Below the pieces are notes generated by a model that was not told where the DNA came from, did not search any database, and saw only the letters and a program-made list of their open reading frames with translations. Below, piece after piece: positions 23,856 to 33,114 of a DNA stretch of 64,000 nt. This stretch comes from an uncultured Pelagibacteraceae bacterium (GTDB lineage Bacteria > Pseudomonadota > Alphaproteobacteria > Pelagibacterales > Pelagibacteraceae): positions 123,679 through 187,678 of the forward strand of contig CACDZM010000002.1 of assembly GCA_902557215.1 (NCBI GenBank), given 5' to 3'. The position numbers and the translations under genes are program-made. Every line of letters starts with the position of its first letter. Position 1 is the stretch's first letter.

Positions 23856-25733
23856 TTGGCAAGTTTAATAGGTTCTTATTCGTTATTTTTTAGCCTTGGG
23901 TTTTCAGTTTTAATTTTATTTTTCTCTTTTAAAAACTTAAAAAACACAATTAATTTTGATAACAAGCTTTTATCTTTAACTTTTCTACAATTGTTATTTA
24001 TTATTTTAAGTTTTTTTGGACTAATTATAGCATTTATAAATTCTGATTTTAGCAACTCAACAGTGTTTAACCATTCACATACAACTAAACCTTTGTTTTA
24101 TAAAATTTCTGGAACTTGGGGAAATCATGAGGGAAGTTTGCTTCTTTGGTTGCTAGTACTAACTTTATTTATTTTTTTGTTTTTAATAAGCTCTAAAAAA
24201 CAACCAAAAAAATATAGAGTATTAACTTTATTGTTCCAACAAATAATAATAATTGGTTTTTTAATTTTTTTGATACAAACGTCTAATCCTTTTGCTCAAA
24301 TTTATCCAGTACCATCAGAAGGTCTTGGGCTAAACCCGATTTTACAGGACCCTGCTTTAGCAATTCATCCTCCAATTTTATATTTGGGATATGTTGGATC
24401 ATCTATAATTTTTTCTTCTGTTTTAGCAGCCTCATCAACTAATTATATATCAAAAGAGTGGGCTAAGCATATTAAACAATGGATTTTAATTTCTTGGATT
24501 TTTCTTACTTTAGGAATTTTATTAGGTTCTATATGGGCTTATTATGAATTAGGTTGGGGAGGTTTTTGGTTTTGGGATCCCGTCGAAAATGTTTCATTAA
24601 TGCCCTGGTTAGCATTGACCACTCTTTTTCATTGTGTACTAGTATTGGAAAAAAAATTACTTTTAACTTCATGGGTTGTCATCCTATCGATTGCAACGTT
24701 TACTCTAAGTATGAGTGGTACTTTTTTAGTTAGATCAGGAATTTTAAATTCTGTACATACTTTTGCCAATGATCCGGAAAGAGGTTTATACATATTAATC
24801 TTTTTATTCACGCTAATATTTCTCTCACTTTTTGTTTTTTTCTTTTTTCATAAAACTGATGGACAAAACAACACTTCTTTTTTTTGGTTAAGTAAGGAAA
24901 CTTCAATCTTAATTAATAATTGGTTTATGATGTATTTTCTAGCAGTTGTTTTAATTGGTACTATATATCCAATATTTTTAGATGTTTTAACTTCACAAAA
25001 GATATCAGTTGGTCCACCTTTTTATCATAAACTAATAATTCCATTTTTAATTCCTTTTCTTCTGGCGATGGCAATCGGTCCAAAATTGAATTGGATTAAA
25101 TCAAATCTTCAAAATAAATCTCATTTATTGTTACTTTTTGCAATCTCATTAATACTATCTTTTTTAATAATTAGAATATTAGAGATTAGTTTTTTAGTGA
25201 ATACGATTTTATTTACTTCAGCTTTTTATTTATTTTTTATTACCTTGAGAGATTTTTTTATTAAGAGATTTAAAAATCTGGCTCAAAATATAGCTCATTT
25301 TGGTTTTAGCCTGTTAATACTGAGTATCTTATTTAATAATTTTTTATCAACTGAAGTAATAACAAATTTAAAGGTAGGAGAAACTTATAAATCTGATGAA
25401 TTAACAATAAATTTTGAAAAGATAGAAAAAATTAAAAAACAAAATTTTGAGGCAATTATAGGTAAATTTAATGTAAAAAGTGATAACGAATTACTAGATA
25501 TATTAAAACCTGAATTGAGAATTTATAACCAACCAAATATAGTTACAAGTGAAGCTGATATTAAGACAAATTTATTATCCGATAAATTTATGACCATGAA
25601 TTTAGTTCAAAATCAGGAGTATTTTAATATTAGGTATCAGATCAAACCTTTTATGATTTGGATCTGGTTTTCTGTAATAATAATTAGTTTTGGTGGGTTG
25701 TTCAGCTTTTTCAAAAAAAAATATGAAAACTAA
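23856..25733 (+). CDS. ccmF: Cytochrome c heme lyase subunit CcmF
   Basis: CcmF is the large membrane component of the heme lyase that attaches heme to apocytochrome c. The 625 residues hold many transmembrane segments. The WWD-type motif WGGFWFWDPVENVSLMPWLA is intact, as are PILQDPALAIHPPILYLGY, the GTWGNHEGSLLLW segment, SMSGTFLVRSGILNSVH (family: GTFLVRSGVLTSVHAF), and a periplasmic C-terminal domain before a last helix. It starts with TTG three bases after ccmE; an upstream ATG in frame is not available without overlapping ccmE. Its end overlaps ccmG by 11 bases. Confidence 0.96.
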   Translation: MASLIGSYSLFFSLGFSVLILFFSFKNLKNTINFDNKLLSLTFLQLLFIILSFFGLIIAFINSDFSNSTVFNHSHTTKPLFYKISGTWGNHEGSLLLWLLVLTLFIFLFLISSKKQPKKYRVLTLLFQQIIIIGFLIFLIQTSNPFAQIYPVPSEGLGLNPILQDPALAIHPPILYLGYVGSSIIFSSVLAASSTNYISKEWAKHIKQWILISWIFLTLGILLGSIWAYYELGWGGFWFWDPVENVSLMPWLALTTLFHCVLVLEKKLLLTSWVVILSIATFTLSMSGTFLVRSGILNSVHTFANDPERGLYILIFLFTLIFLSLFVFFFFHKTDGQNNTSFFWLSKETSILINNWFMMYFLAVVLIGTIYPIFLDVLTSQKISVGPPFYHKLIIPFLIPFLLAMAIGPKLNWIKSNLQNKSHLLLLFAISLILSFLIIRILEISFLVNTILFTSAFYLFFITLRDFFIKRFKNLAQNIAHFGFSLLILSILFNNFLSTEVITNLKVGETYKSDELTINFEKIEKIKKQNFEAIIGKFNVKSDNELLDILKPELRIYNQPNIVTSEADIKTNLLSDKFMTMNLVQNQEYFNIRYQIKPFMIWIWFSVIIISFGGLFSFFKKKYEN

Positions 25734-26241
25734 AATCTTATTACCATTTACAATTGTTTCTTTTCTATTTATTTTTTTTATTCTTTATGTGGGTTTAAAT
25801 CGCTCAAATATTTATATACCAGAGACAGTAACTAATGAAAAAATTCCAACATTTAAAGTAAAAGTTTTTAATTCAGAAAAAGAATTAACGTCTAAAGAAA
25901 TTTTTGAAAATGATATTTACTATTTACTAAATATATGGGCCTCTTGGTGTATTCCTTGCAGAGACGAACATCCCTATTTAATGCAATTAAAAAAGAATAA
26001 AAAATTAGAAATTGTTGGTTTAAACTATAAAGACAAAGTAAAGAATGCTAATAATTTTTTAAACGAATTAAATAATCCGTATACATTAATTTTATCAGAT
26101 ACAGATGGAACTATTGCAATTGAATGGGGAGCATACGGAGTACCTGAGACATTTTTAATACATAATGGAAAGATTATAAAAAAAATTATAGGACCTATGA
26201 ATAACAACCTTTTCAAAGAAATTGAGAGAGCAGTAAAATGA
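25723..26241 (+). CDS. ccmG: Thiol:disulfide oxidoreductase CcmG/DsbE
   Basis: CcmG is a membrane-anchored periplasmic thioredoxin-like protein that keeps the CxxCH cysteines of apocytochrome c reduced. The 172-residue product has a signal anchor (ILLPFTIVSFLFIFFILYVG), the active site WASWCIPCRDEHPYL, and the cis-Pro region YGVPETFLI. I start at the ATG at 25723; the track's extra eleven residues are ccmF coding sequence in another frame. The gene overlaps ccmF by 11 bases and ccmH by four (ATGA). Confidence 0.95.
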   Translation: MKTKILLPFTIVSFLFIFFILYVGLNRSNIYIPETVTNEKIPTFKVKVFNSEKELTSKEIFENDIYYLLNIWASWCIPCRDEHPYLMQLKKNKKLEIVGLNYKDKVKNANNFLNELNNPYTLILSDTDGTIAIEWGAYGVPETFLIHNGKIIKKIIGPMNNNLFKEIERAVK

Positions 26242-26603
26242 AAATATTAAATCTTCTAGTAATAATTGTTTTCTTTTTTAATTTTAATGTGTCCAACGCA
26301 AAAGATAGAAATTTAAATAGCAAAATTACAAAAAATTTACGCTGTTTAATTTGCCAAGGACAATCAATTTATGATTCTGATACTGAGTTTGCCAACAGTC
26401 TAAAATTAGTTGTTGAAAAAAAGATTATAGAGGGAATGTCGGAGAATGAAATTTACGAATTTCTTAAGACAAAATATGGGGAATGGATATTATATGACCC
26501 AGCTTTAAACCAAAAAACCTATATTTTATGGCTTTTACCCTTATTGTTATTTCTAATTGGAGGTGCAATAATATTTAAAAATTTGAAAATTAAAAAAAAT
26601 TAA
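26238..26603 (+). CDS. ccmH: Cytochrome c-type biogenesis protein CcmH
   Basis: CcmH binds and reduces the heme-binding site of apocytochrome c in the periplasm. The 121 residues consist of a signal peptide (about 1-21), the diagnostic motif LRCLICQGQSI with the redox CxxC, the three-helix domain including MSENEIYEFLKTKYGEWIL, and a C-terminal membrane anchor (ILWLLPLLLFLIGGAIIF). This is the short alphaproteobacterial CcmH/CycL form, without the TPR part that is fused in E. coli CcmH. A separate ccmI gene does not follow here. Confidence 0.95.
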   Translation: MKILNLLVIIVFFFNFNVSNAKDRNLNSKITKNLRCLICQGQSIYDSDTEFANSLKLVVEKKIIEGMSENEIYEFLKTKYGEWILYDPALNQKTYILWLLPLLLFLIGGAIIFKNLKIKKN

Positions 26604-26616
26604 GCATATTAACTCG

Positions 26617-27132
26617 ATGAAAATTTTAAAAAGTTTATTTATATTAATATTATTTACATTTCCTTTAGCAACAGCGTCTGAGGAAATTAAAATGAAAGAT
26701 AAATCTACGGAATTAAACGTTTATACAGGAATGTTTGATTTTAGTGATAATGGAAAAAGATCAACCTTAATTGGAATTCAACATCAGAATGAAAATTTAA
26801 GAAGAAACTCTTTCATAGGAAACTTATCTCCAATAACAGGTGCAATGTTAACAGCAAACAATGCTTCTTACTTTTATACTGGGGTTCAAGCAGAATACAC
26901 GCTTGGTGTTTTAAACCTTACTCCAAGTTTTGCACCAGGGTATTATAATAAGGGAGATGGTAAAGATCTTGGTCATTCTCTTGAATTCAAAAGTGAAGTG
27001 CAAATATCTCTTGAATTGCCAAAAAATAATAGTCAACTAGGTTTTTCATATAACCATATATCAAATGCAAGTTTAGGTGATAAAAATCCTGGTGCTAATA
27101 GTTATTCATTTAACTTTCTTCAACAATTTTAA
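26617..27132 (+). CDS. Lipid A deacylase / acyloxyacyl hydrolase, PagL-like
   Basis: This 171-residue protein has a signal peptide (about 1-20) and an amphipathic beta-strand pattern, as expected for an eight-stranded outer-membrane barrel. The C-terminal SYNHISNASLGDKNPGANSY segment matches the PagL catalytic region, with His and Ser in the HxSN motif and the conserved Asn-rich turn, and the protein ends in a Phe after aromatic-alternating residues (FNFLQQF), as outer-membrane barrels do. PagL removes the 3-O acyl chain of lipid A. It follows ccmH by 13 bases; I see no functional link to the ccm genes. Confidence 0.78.
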   Translation: MKILKSLFILILFTFPLATASEEIKMKDKSTELNVYTGMFDFSDNGKRSTLIGIQHQNENLRRNSFIGNLSPITGAMLTANNASYFYTGVQAEYTLGVLNLTPSFAPGYYNKGDGKDLGHSLEFKSEVQISLELPKNNSQLGFSYNHISNASLGDKNPGANSYSFNFLQQF

Positions 27133-27144
27133 CATAATAAAAAA

Positions 27145-28296
27145 ATGAATTTAAAAGACTGTCACAATTTTAAAGATTTTAGAAAACTAGCTAAAAAAAA
27201 ATTACCATCCCCGATTTTTCATTACATAGATGGGGCTGCTGATGATGAGATAACTTATGCAAGAAATACTAGTTCTTTTGATGATGTTGACTTAGTTCCA
27301 AATGTTTTAAGAGGAGTAGAGAATGTAGATCTATCAACTACAATATTTGGAAAAAAATTGGACTTACCGTTTTACCTTTCACCGACAGCACTTCAAAGAC
27401 TCTTTCATTATGATGGTGAAAGAGCAGTTGGAAAAGCAGCAAAAAAATTTAATACAATGTTTGGTGTTTCAGCATTAGCCACAGTCAGTGTAGAGGAAAT
27501 TTCTTCTTTGATAGATACTCCAAAAATGTTTCAATTTTACTTTCATAAAGACAGAGGTTTAAATGACTCTTGTTTAGAGAGGGCTAAAGCTGCAAATTTT
27601 GATGTTATGGCTTTAACAGTTGATACTATCACTGGAGGGAATCGTGAGAGGGACTTAAGAACAGGATTTACTTCTCCACCAAAGTTAACTTTGGAAAGTT
27701 TATTTAGTTTTGCGACTAAGCCAATGTGGGGAATTAATTATTTAACTAAAGGTAAGTTTGAATTACCTCATTTGCAAGATTTTGTAAAAGAAGGTACCGA
27801 TGTTAACTCATCAATTGGAAATTATTTTTCTACTATGTTGGACCAATCTATGAACTGGAAAGATGCTGAAAATCTTTGCTCTAAATGGGGAGGTCATTTT
27901 GCACTGAAAGGAATTATGAGTGTAGAAGATGCCAAAAAAGCAGTTGACATTGGATGCACTGGTATAATGGTATCAAATCATGGTGGAAGGCAATTAGATG
28001 GATCTAGAGCACCTTTTGATCAACTTGCAGAAATTGTCGATGCTGTTGGTGATAAGCTAGATGTCATTTGTGAGGGAGGAATTCATAGAGGAACACATAT
28101 GCTAAAAGCATTATCGTTAGGTGCAAAAGCGTGTTCTGGTGGAAGACTTTATCTTTACGCGCTAGCAGCTGCAGGCCAAGATGGTGTTGAGAGAGCCTTA
28201 GGACAATATAAGGCCGAGTTACAAAGAGATATGAAGCTCATGGGTTGCACAAAGATAAGTGATCTTAATAGAAGTAATTTAAGATTCAGAAGATAG
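27145..28296 (+). CDS. FMN-dependent alpha-hydroxy-acid oxidase/dehydrogenase (LldD-like), copy 1
   Basis: This 383-residue TIM-barrel flavoprotein oxidises 2-hydroxyacids such as L-lactate or glycolate to 2-oxoacids. Family residues visible are the Tyr in FHYIDGAADDE, PTALQRLFHYDGE, FQFYFHKDR, the LTVDT strand, KGIMSVEDAKKAV, the catalytic His and Arg in SNHGGRQLDGSR, and the FMN phosphate-binding EGGIHRGTHMLKALSLGAKA. It could act with the electron-transport chain (LldD type) or with oxygen; substrate cannot be fixed from sequence. A paralogue follows directly, sharing the last base of its stop codon. Confidence 0.9.
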   Translation: MNLKDCHNFKDFRKLAKKKLPSPIFHYIDGAADDEITYARNTSSFDDVDLVPNVLRGVENVDLSTTIFGKKLDLPFYLSPTALQRLFHYDGERAVGKAAKKFNTMFGVSALATVSVEEISSLIDTPKMFQFYFHKDRGLNDSCLERAKAANFDVMALTVDTITGGNRERDLRTGFTSPPKLTLESLFSFATKPMWGINYLTKGKFELPHLQDFVKEGTDVNSSIGNYFSTMLDQSMNWKDAENLCSKWGGHFALKGIMSVEDAKKAVDIGCTGIMVSNHGGRQLDGSRAPFDQLAEIVDAVGDKLDVICEGGIHRGTHMLKALSLGAKACSGGRLYLYALAAAGQDGVERALGQYKAELQRDMKLMGCTKISDLNRSNLRFRR

Positions 28297-29453
28297 TGAG
28301 TTTAAAACATTGTTATAACTTTGAAGATTTTAGACGATTAGCAAAAAAAAAATTACCTTCACCTATATTCCATTACATCGATGGAGGTGCAGATGATGAA
28401 ACTACTTTAAGAAGAAATACAGATTCATTTAACGACTGTGACTTAGTTCCTAATATTTTAGCGAGCGTTGGAAAACCAGATTTATCAACAACATTGTTTG
28501 GACGAAAAATAGATATGCCTATCTTTCTGTCTCCAGCGGCAATGCAAAGACTTTATCATCCAGAAGGTGACAAAGCTTCCGCAAGAGCTGCAGAAAAATA
28601 TGGTACTTTTTATAGCATGTCATCAATGAGTAACAATTCAATTGAGGAAATATCAAATATTTCTGGAGGCCCCAAACTATTTCAACTTTATGTGCATAAA
28701 GATAAATCAATAACAGATGATTTAATTGATAGATCGAGAAGATCTGGTTTTGATGCAATGTGTTTAACCGTAGACACTTTAGTTGCTGGTAACAGAGAAA
28801 AAGATCATAGAACGGGTTTTACAACGCCACCGAAACTTACACTACAAAGTTTAATGAGTTTTGCAATAAAACCTAACTGGGTTTTTAATTACATTACAGG
28901 TAAAAAATTTGAACTCTCAAATGTAAAAAAAAAGACAGACAAAGGCACTAATATTGCTAAATCTGTTATCGAGTATATTAATGAGCAGTATGATCCATTG
29001 ATGGACTGGAAAGACGCAGAGTATTGTGCAAAAAAATGGAACGGTCCTTTTGCATTGAAAGGTGTTATGTCTGTTGAAGATGCAAAAAAAGCAATTGATA
29101 TTGGTTGTACAGCTATTATGATTTCAAATCATGGTGGCCGCCAACTTGATGGATCAAGGTCACCCTTTGACCAAGTGAAAGCAATTTCCGATGCTGTAGG
29201 TGATAAATTAGAAATAATTTTAGATGGAGGCATAAGAAGAGGCACTCACGTATTAAAAGCAATTTCTGCAGGCGCAAAAGCCTGTAGTTTTGGTAAAATG
29301 TTTTTGTTCTCTTTAGCCGCAGGTGGTCAAAAAGGTGTGGAACATTTGTTGCAAAACATGCACGATGAACTCAATAGAAATATGGTACTTATGGGTTGTA
29401 AAAATTTAAAAGAGTTGAATAGTTCAAAATTAATTTATAGAAATAGTATTTAA
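28296..29453 (+). CDS. FMN-dependent alpha-hydroxy-acid oxidase/dehydrogenase (LldD-like), copy 2
   Basis: This 385-residue paralogue of the preceding gene was presumably made by tandem duplication. The start is a GTG sharing a base with the copy 1 stop. The N-terminus (HCYNFEDFRRLAKKKLPSPI) is almost the same as copy 1. The catalytic stretch SNHGGRQLDGSR and the phosphate-binding DGGIRRGTHVLKAISAGAKA are intact. Differences cluster in substrate-side loops (FLSPAAMQRLYHPEG versus FLSPTALQRLFHYDG; SSMSNNSIEEISN versus SALATVSVEEISS), suggesting different substrates. GKMFLF replaces the usual GRxxLY after the FMN site. Confidence 0.9.
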   Translation: MSLKHCYNFEDFRRLAKKKLPSPIFHYIDGGADDETTLRRNTDSFNDCDLVPNILASVGKPDLSTTLFGRKIDMPIFLSPAAMQRLYHPEGDKASARAAEKYGTFYSMSSMSNNSIEEISNISGGPKLFQLYVHKDKSITDDLIDRSRRSGFDAMCLTVDTLVAGNREKDHRTGFTTPPKLTLQSLMSFAIKPNWVFNYITGKKFELSNVKKKTDKGTNIAKSVIEYINEQYDPLMDWKDAEYCAKKWNGPFALKGVMSVEDAKKAIDIGCTAIMISNHGGRQLDGSRSPFDQVKAISDAVGDKLEIILDGGIRRGTHVLKAISAGAKACSFGKMFLFSLAAGGQKGVEHLLQNMHDELNRNMVLMGCKNLKELNSSKLIYRNSI

Positions 29454-29466
29454 AAAAGGATTTAGG

Positions 29467-30633
29467 ATGAAACTAGCAGAAAGCTTAAATAGATTAGGAA
29501 CGGAAACAGCGTTTTCAGTTCTAGCTGAGGCAAAAAAATTAGAAGCACAAGGAAAACCTATGATTCACTTAGGTTTAGGCCAACCAGACTTCAAAACACC
29601 TAAACATGTGGTCGACGCGGCTAAGAAAGCATTGGATGACGGACATCATGGCTATGTCATGTCAAACGGGATCCCAGAATGTAGACAAGCAGTGACCAGA
29701 TGGATAAAAAAACGTTATAGTGTTGATATAGATTTCGAGAGGATTTTAATAATGCCAGGTGGAAAACCCACCATGACTTACGCTATTCAATGTTTTGGTG
29801 AACCAGGAGCAGAAATTATTCATCCTACTCCAGCTTTTCCAATCTATGAGTCAATGATTAATTATACTGGCTCTACTCCTGTGCCATACGATTTGACTGA
29901 AGACAAAGACCTTAAATTTAATCCGGAAAAAATTTTATCCCTAATCACTGACAAGACCAGACTTTTGATATTAATAAATCCAAACAATCCCACAGGGAGT
30001 TTCGTAGATAAATCTGATATTGATGTTTTAGCCGAAGGTTTAAAAAAACACCCTCATGTAACAATACTAAGTGATGAAATTTATAGCAGACAAATATTTG
30101 ATAACAAAAAAATGCCAAGTTTTTTCAATTATCCAGAATTACGAGAAAGATTAATTGTTTTAGAGGGATGGAGCAAAGCATATTCTATGACAGGATGGAG
30201 ACTAGGTTGGAGTTTTTGGCCTAAAAACTTGGTTGAACATGTTAATAAACTTTTAATAAATAGTGTTTCATGTGTAAACGCAGCAGCACAGTTTGCTGGA
30301 ATAGCAGCTCTAGATGGACCAGATGACTCTATTGATGAGATGATGGTTAGATTTACACAAAGACGAGATTTAATTCACAAAGGTTTAAATGAACTTCCGG
30401 GTGTCGAATGCAGTTTACCAGGAGGAGCTTTTTATGCATTTCCGAAAGTAAGTGCAACTGGTATGACAGGTTCAGAGTTTTGTAAAAAAGCTATGCATGA
30501 AGCTGGTGTCGCTATTGTACCAGGTACAGCATTTGGTAAAACTTGTAATGACTATGTGAGATTTAGTTTTGCAGCTTCTAGAGATAATATTTCTCAAGCT
30601 TTAGAAAATATAAAGAAAATGCTGACTAAATAA
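29467..30633 (+). CDS. PLP-dependent aminotransferase, class I/II
   Basis: This fold-type I aminotransferase of 388 residues moves an amino group between an amino acid and a 2-oxoacid. Visible: HLGLGQPDFKTPKHV near the N-terminus, the Y-x-x-SNGIPECRQAV segment, the NPNNPTGSF substrate motif, SDEIYSRQIFD with the PLP-ring Asp and Tyr, the Schiff-base Lys in EGWSKAYSMTGWRLGW, and the C-terminal carboxylate-binding Arg in YVRFSFA. It is closest to aspartate/aromatic aminotransferases, but the amino donor is uncertain. Its position between two hydroxyacid oxidases and a GlcD-like enzyme suggests that a 2-oxoacid such as glyoxylate or pyruvate is its acceptor. Confidence 0.9.
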   Translation: MKLAESLNRLGTETAFSVLAEAKKLEAQGKPMIHLGLGQPDFKTPKHVVDAAKKALDDGHHGYVMSNGIPECRQAVTRWIKKRYSVDIDFERILIMPGGKPTMTYAIQCFGEPGAEIIHPTPAFPIYESMINYTGSTPVPYDLTEDKDLKFNPEKILSLITDKTRLLILINPNNPTGSFVDKSDIDVLAEGLKKHPHVTILSDEIYSRQIFDNKKMPSFFNYPELRERLIVLEGWSKAYSMTGWRLGWSFWPKNLVEHVNKLLINSVSCVNAAAQFAGIAALDGPDDSIDEMMVRFTQRRDLIHKGLNELPGVECSLPGGAFYAFPKVSATGMTGSEFCKKAMHEAGVAIVPGTAFGKTCNDYVRFSFAASRDNISQALENIKKMLTK

Positions 30634-30672
30634 GCTGTATTTTTTGTTTAATTACTAATAATATTCTATTCA

Positions 30673-32046
30673 ATGAATGATCTTGTTCAGTTAGAGTTAA
30701 AAAAGATTTTTAATGGAAGATTTTCAACTTCAGTATCTACAAGAACTAATTATGCAAGAGGCGAGGATACTTACGATCCAGTTCTTTCAAAAGCTGTAGT
30801 TTTTCCAGAAACAAATGAAGAAGTTTCAAAAGTATTAAGCCTGTGTAATAAGCATAAAGTTCCAGTTGTTCCATTTGGGACAGGAACCTCTTTAGAGGGT
30901 AATGTTGTCGGCAATGAGAAAGGCATTACTATTTCTTTAGAAAGAATGAATAAAATTCTAACAGTTAATGCAGAAGATTTTGATTGTAGAGTGCAAGCTT
31001 GTGTAACTAAAGAACAATTAAACGATTATTTAAGAGAAGATGGAGTTTTTTTTCCGATTGATCCTGGAGCTAATGCTGCGATAGGTGGAATGGCATCAAC
31101 TTCTGCCTCAGGGACGATGGCAGTAAAGTATGGTACCATGAAAACCGTAATTACAGGCCTTACAGTTGTTTTGCCAAATGGAGACATTATAAAAACTGGA
31201 AGCAGAACTAAAAAAACTTCTGCTGGATATAATTTAACAAACCTTTTTATTGGTTCAGAAGGTACTTTAGGTATTATTACAGAAATTCAATTGAGATTAT
31301 CACCAATTCCTGAAAGCATTATGAGCGCTGTGTGTCATTTTCCATCTTTAGAAAAAGCAGTCCAAACAGCTCAACAAGTCATTCAATATGGGGTGCCTAT
31401 TGCTAGAATAGAAATGCTTAACAAAGAACAGATGGAAATTAGTATAAACTACTCGAAATTAAAAGATATCGAGGCTGTACCAACATTGTTTTTTGAATTT
31501 CATGGTTCAGAAGTATCAAATCAAGAAAATATAAAAATTGTTGAGGAAATTTCCAAAGACAATAATGGAAGTTCATTTAAATGGGCTAAAGATTTAGAGG
31601 AGAGAAATAAACTCTGGAAAGCAAGATGGGATGTTTACTATTCAGTTAAAGCTTTAATAAATAATGGTCGTGTTTACTCTACAGATGTATGTTTACCAAT
31701 TTCAAACATAACTGAATGTGTAAACTTTGCTGAAGAACAGACTAAAAAACTTGGTTTGAGAGCCCCTATGGTTGGTCATTTAGGCGACGGCAACTTTCAT
31801 GTGATTTTACCTTATGATCCTAAAGAAGAGGGAACATATAATAAAATAAGAGATTTTAGTGATTTATTAATCAAGAAAACTTTAGATTTAAATGGAACAA
31901 TTACAGGCGAACATGGAGTAGGTTTACATAAAAAATCATATCTTTTACAAGAACATGGTGATTGTATTCCATTAATGAAGTCTATTAAAAGAAGTATAGA
32001 TCAAAACAACATAATGAATCCTGGTAAAATATTTGATCTAAATTGA
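30673..32046 (+). CDS. FAD-linked oxidase, GlcD / D-lactate dehydrogenase type
   Basis: This VAO-family flavoprotein of 457 residues oxidises D-2-hydroxyacids (D-lactate or glycolate). The FAD-binding domain shows VVPFGTGTSLEGNVVG, DPGANAAIGGMASTSASG and LFIGSEGTLGIITEIQLRL. The C-terminal FAD-oxidase domain shows the metal and substrate residues GHLGDGNFHVI and GEHGVGLHKK, ending in NIMNPGKIFD. It is a single-polypeptide enzyme; no glcE or glcF lies nearby, so the eukaryotic-like LDHD type is more likely than the GlcDEF complex. It adjoins a 2-hydroxyacid dehydrogenase gene, three bases downstream. Confidence 0.9.
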   Translation: MNDLVQLELKKIFNGRFSTSVSTRTNYARGEDTYDPVLSKAVVFPETNEEVSKVLSLCNKHKVPVVPFGTGTSLEGNVVGNEKGITISLERMNKILTVNAEDFDCRVQACVTKEQLNDYLREDGVFFPIDPGANAAIGGMASTSASGTMAVKYGTMKTVITGLTVVLPNGDIIKTGSRTKKTSAGYNLTNLFIGSEGTLGIITEIQLRLSPIPESIMSAVCHFPSLEKAVQTAQQVIQYGVPIARIEMLNKEQMEISINYSKLKDIEAVPTLFFEFHGSEVSNQENIKIVEEISKDNNGSSFKWAKDLEERNKLWKARWDVYYSVKALINNGRVYSTDVCLPISNITECVNFAEEQTKKLGLRAPMVGHLGDGNFHVILPYDPKEEGTYNKIRDFSDLLIKKTLDLNGTITGEHGVGLHKKSYLLQEHGDCIPLMKSIKRSIDQNNIMNPGKIFDLN

Positions 32047-32049
32047 TCA

Positions 32050-33009
32050 ATGAAGATGAAAAAAATTTTAGTAACAAGAAAATTAATTAAAGATAGTGAG
32101 GACAAAGCTCTAAAAATTTTTGATGTAAAACTTAATCCAAATGATGAATTATATTCCCAATCAAGAGTGATAGAAATGTGCCAAGGTTGTGATGGAGTTT
32201 TAACATCACTAACAGATAAAATGGATAAAGAGACAATAGATAAGTTACCAGATTCAATTAAGATTATTTCTAATTTTGCTGTTGGTTTTGGAAATATTGA
32301 TTTAGAGGCAGCAAAAAAAAGAGGCATCGCTGTAACAAATACTCCTGAAGTATTATCAGACGCTACAGCAGAGATAGGTGTCCTATTAATTTTAGGTGCA
32401 TGCAGAAGAGCCGCTGAGGGGATAGAGTCAGCAAGAGAAGGTGGATGGAAATGGTCCGCAGATTACTTGATCGGAAAACAATTAACAGGTTCAAGGTTAG
32501 GCATCTTAGGCATGGGAAGGATTGGTCAAAAAATTGCAAAAATAGCAAAGTCTTTAGGCATGATAATCCATTATCATAACCGATCAAAATTAAGTCCTGA
32601 CAAAGAAGATGGCGCCATTTATCATGATAATTTAAAAAGCCTTTTTTCTGTTTCTGATGTTTTATCTATTTGTTGTCCTGCAACAAAAGAAACTGAAAAT
32701 ATGATCAATAAAGAAACGGTTGAGTATTTTCCAAAAGGAGCAGTCATAACTAATGTAGCAAGAGGTGATATAGTGGATGATGATGCCCTTATTGATGCTT
32801 TAAATCGTAGAAAAATTTATGCTGTTGGTTTGGATGTTTATAAAAATGAGCCAAATTTAAATCCTGGTTATTTAAAAATAAAATCGGCGTTTATTTTACC
32901 CCACCTTGGTAGTGCAACTAAAGACACCAGGATAGCAATGGCAAATTTAGCGATAGATAACATTGACGAATTTTTTAAAACGGGAAATTGTAAAAACAAA
33001 GTCAATTAA
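32050..33009 (+). CDS. D-isomer 2-hydroxyacid dehydrogenase (glyoxylate/hydroxypyruvate reductase-like)
   Basis: This NAD(P)-dependent enzyme reduces 2-oxoacids such as glyoxylate or hydroxypyruvate, or runs in reverse. The 319 residues show the two-domain pattern: NFAVGFGNIDLEAAKKRGI, TPEVLSDATAEIG, the Rossmann GMGRIGQKIAKIA, catalytic Arg in TNVARGDIVDDDAL, Glu in YKNEPNLNPGY, and His in ILPHLGSATKDTR. The start may be ATG 32050 or ATG 32056. Together with the neighbouring oxidases it could form a glycolate/glyoxylate redox pair. A 117-base spacer to dctP follows. Confidence 0.9.
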   Translation: MKMKKILVTRKLIKDSEDKALKIFDVKLNPNDELYSQSRVIEMCQGCDGVLTSLTDKMDKETIDKLPDSIKIISNFAVGFGNIDLEAAKKRGIAVTNTPEVLSDATAEIGVLLILGACRRAAEGIESAREGGWKWSADYLIGKQLTGSRLGILGMGRIGQKIAKIAKSLGMIIHYHNRSKLSPDKEDGAIYHDNLKSLFSVSDVLSICCPATKETENMINKETVEYFPKGAVITNVARGDIVDDDALIDALNRRKIYAVGLDVYKNEPNLNPGYLKIKSAFILPHLGSATKDTRIAMANLAIDNIDEFFKTGNCKNKVN

Positions 33010-33114
33010 TTCTACCCAGGATTGTATAAAATTCAACTTTTGCGACATCTACGCCTTTTTTTAGAAAGACTCCCATCTAATTCTGTGTTTTAATTATTTA
33101 GTTAATTAACTACT

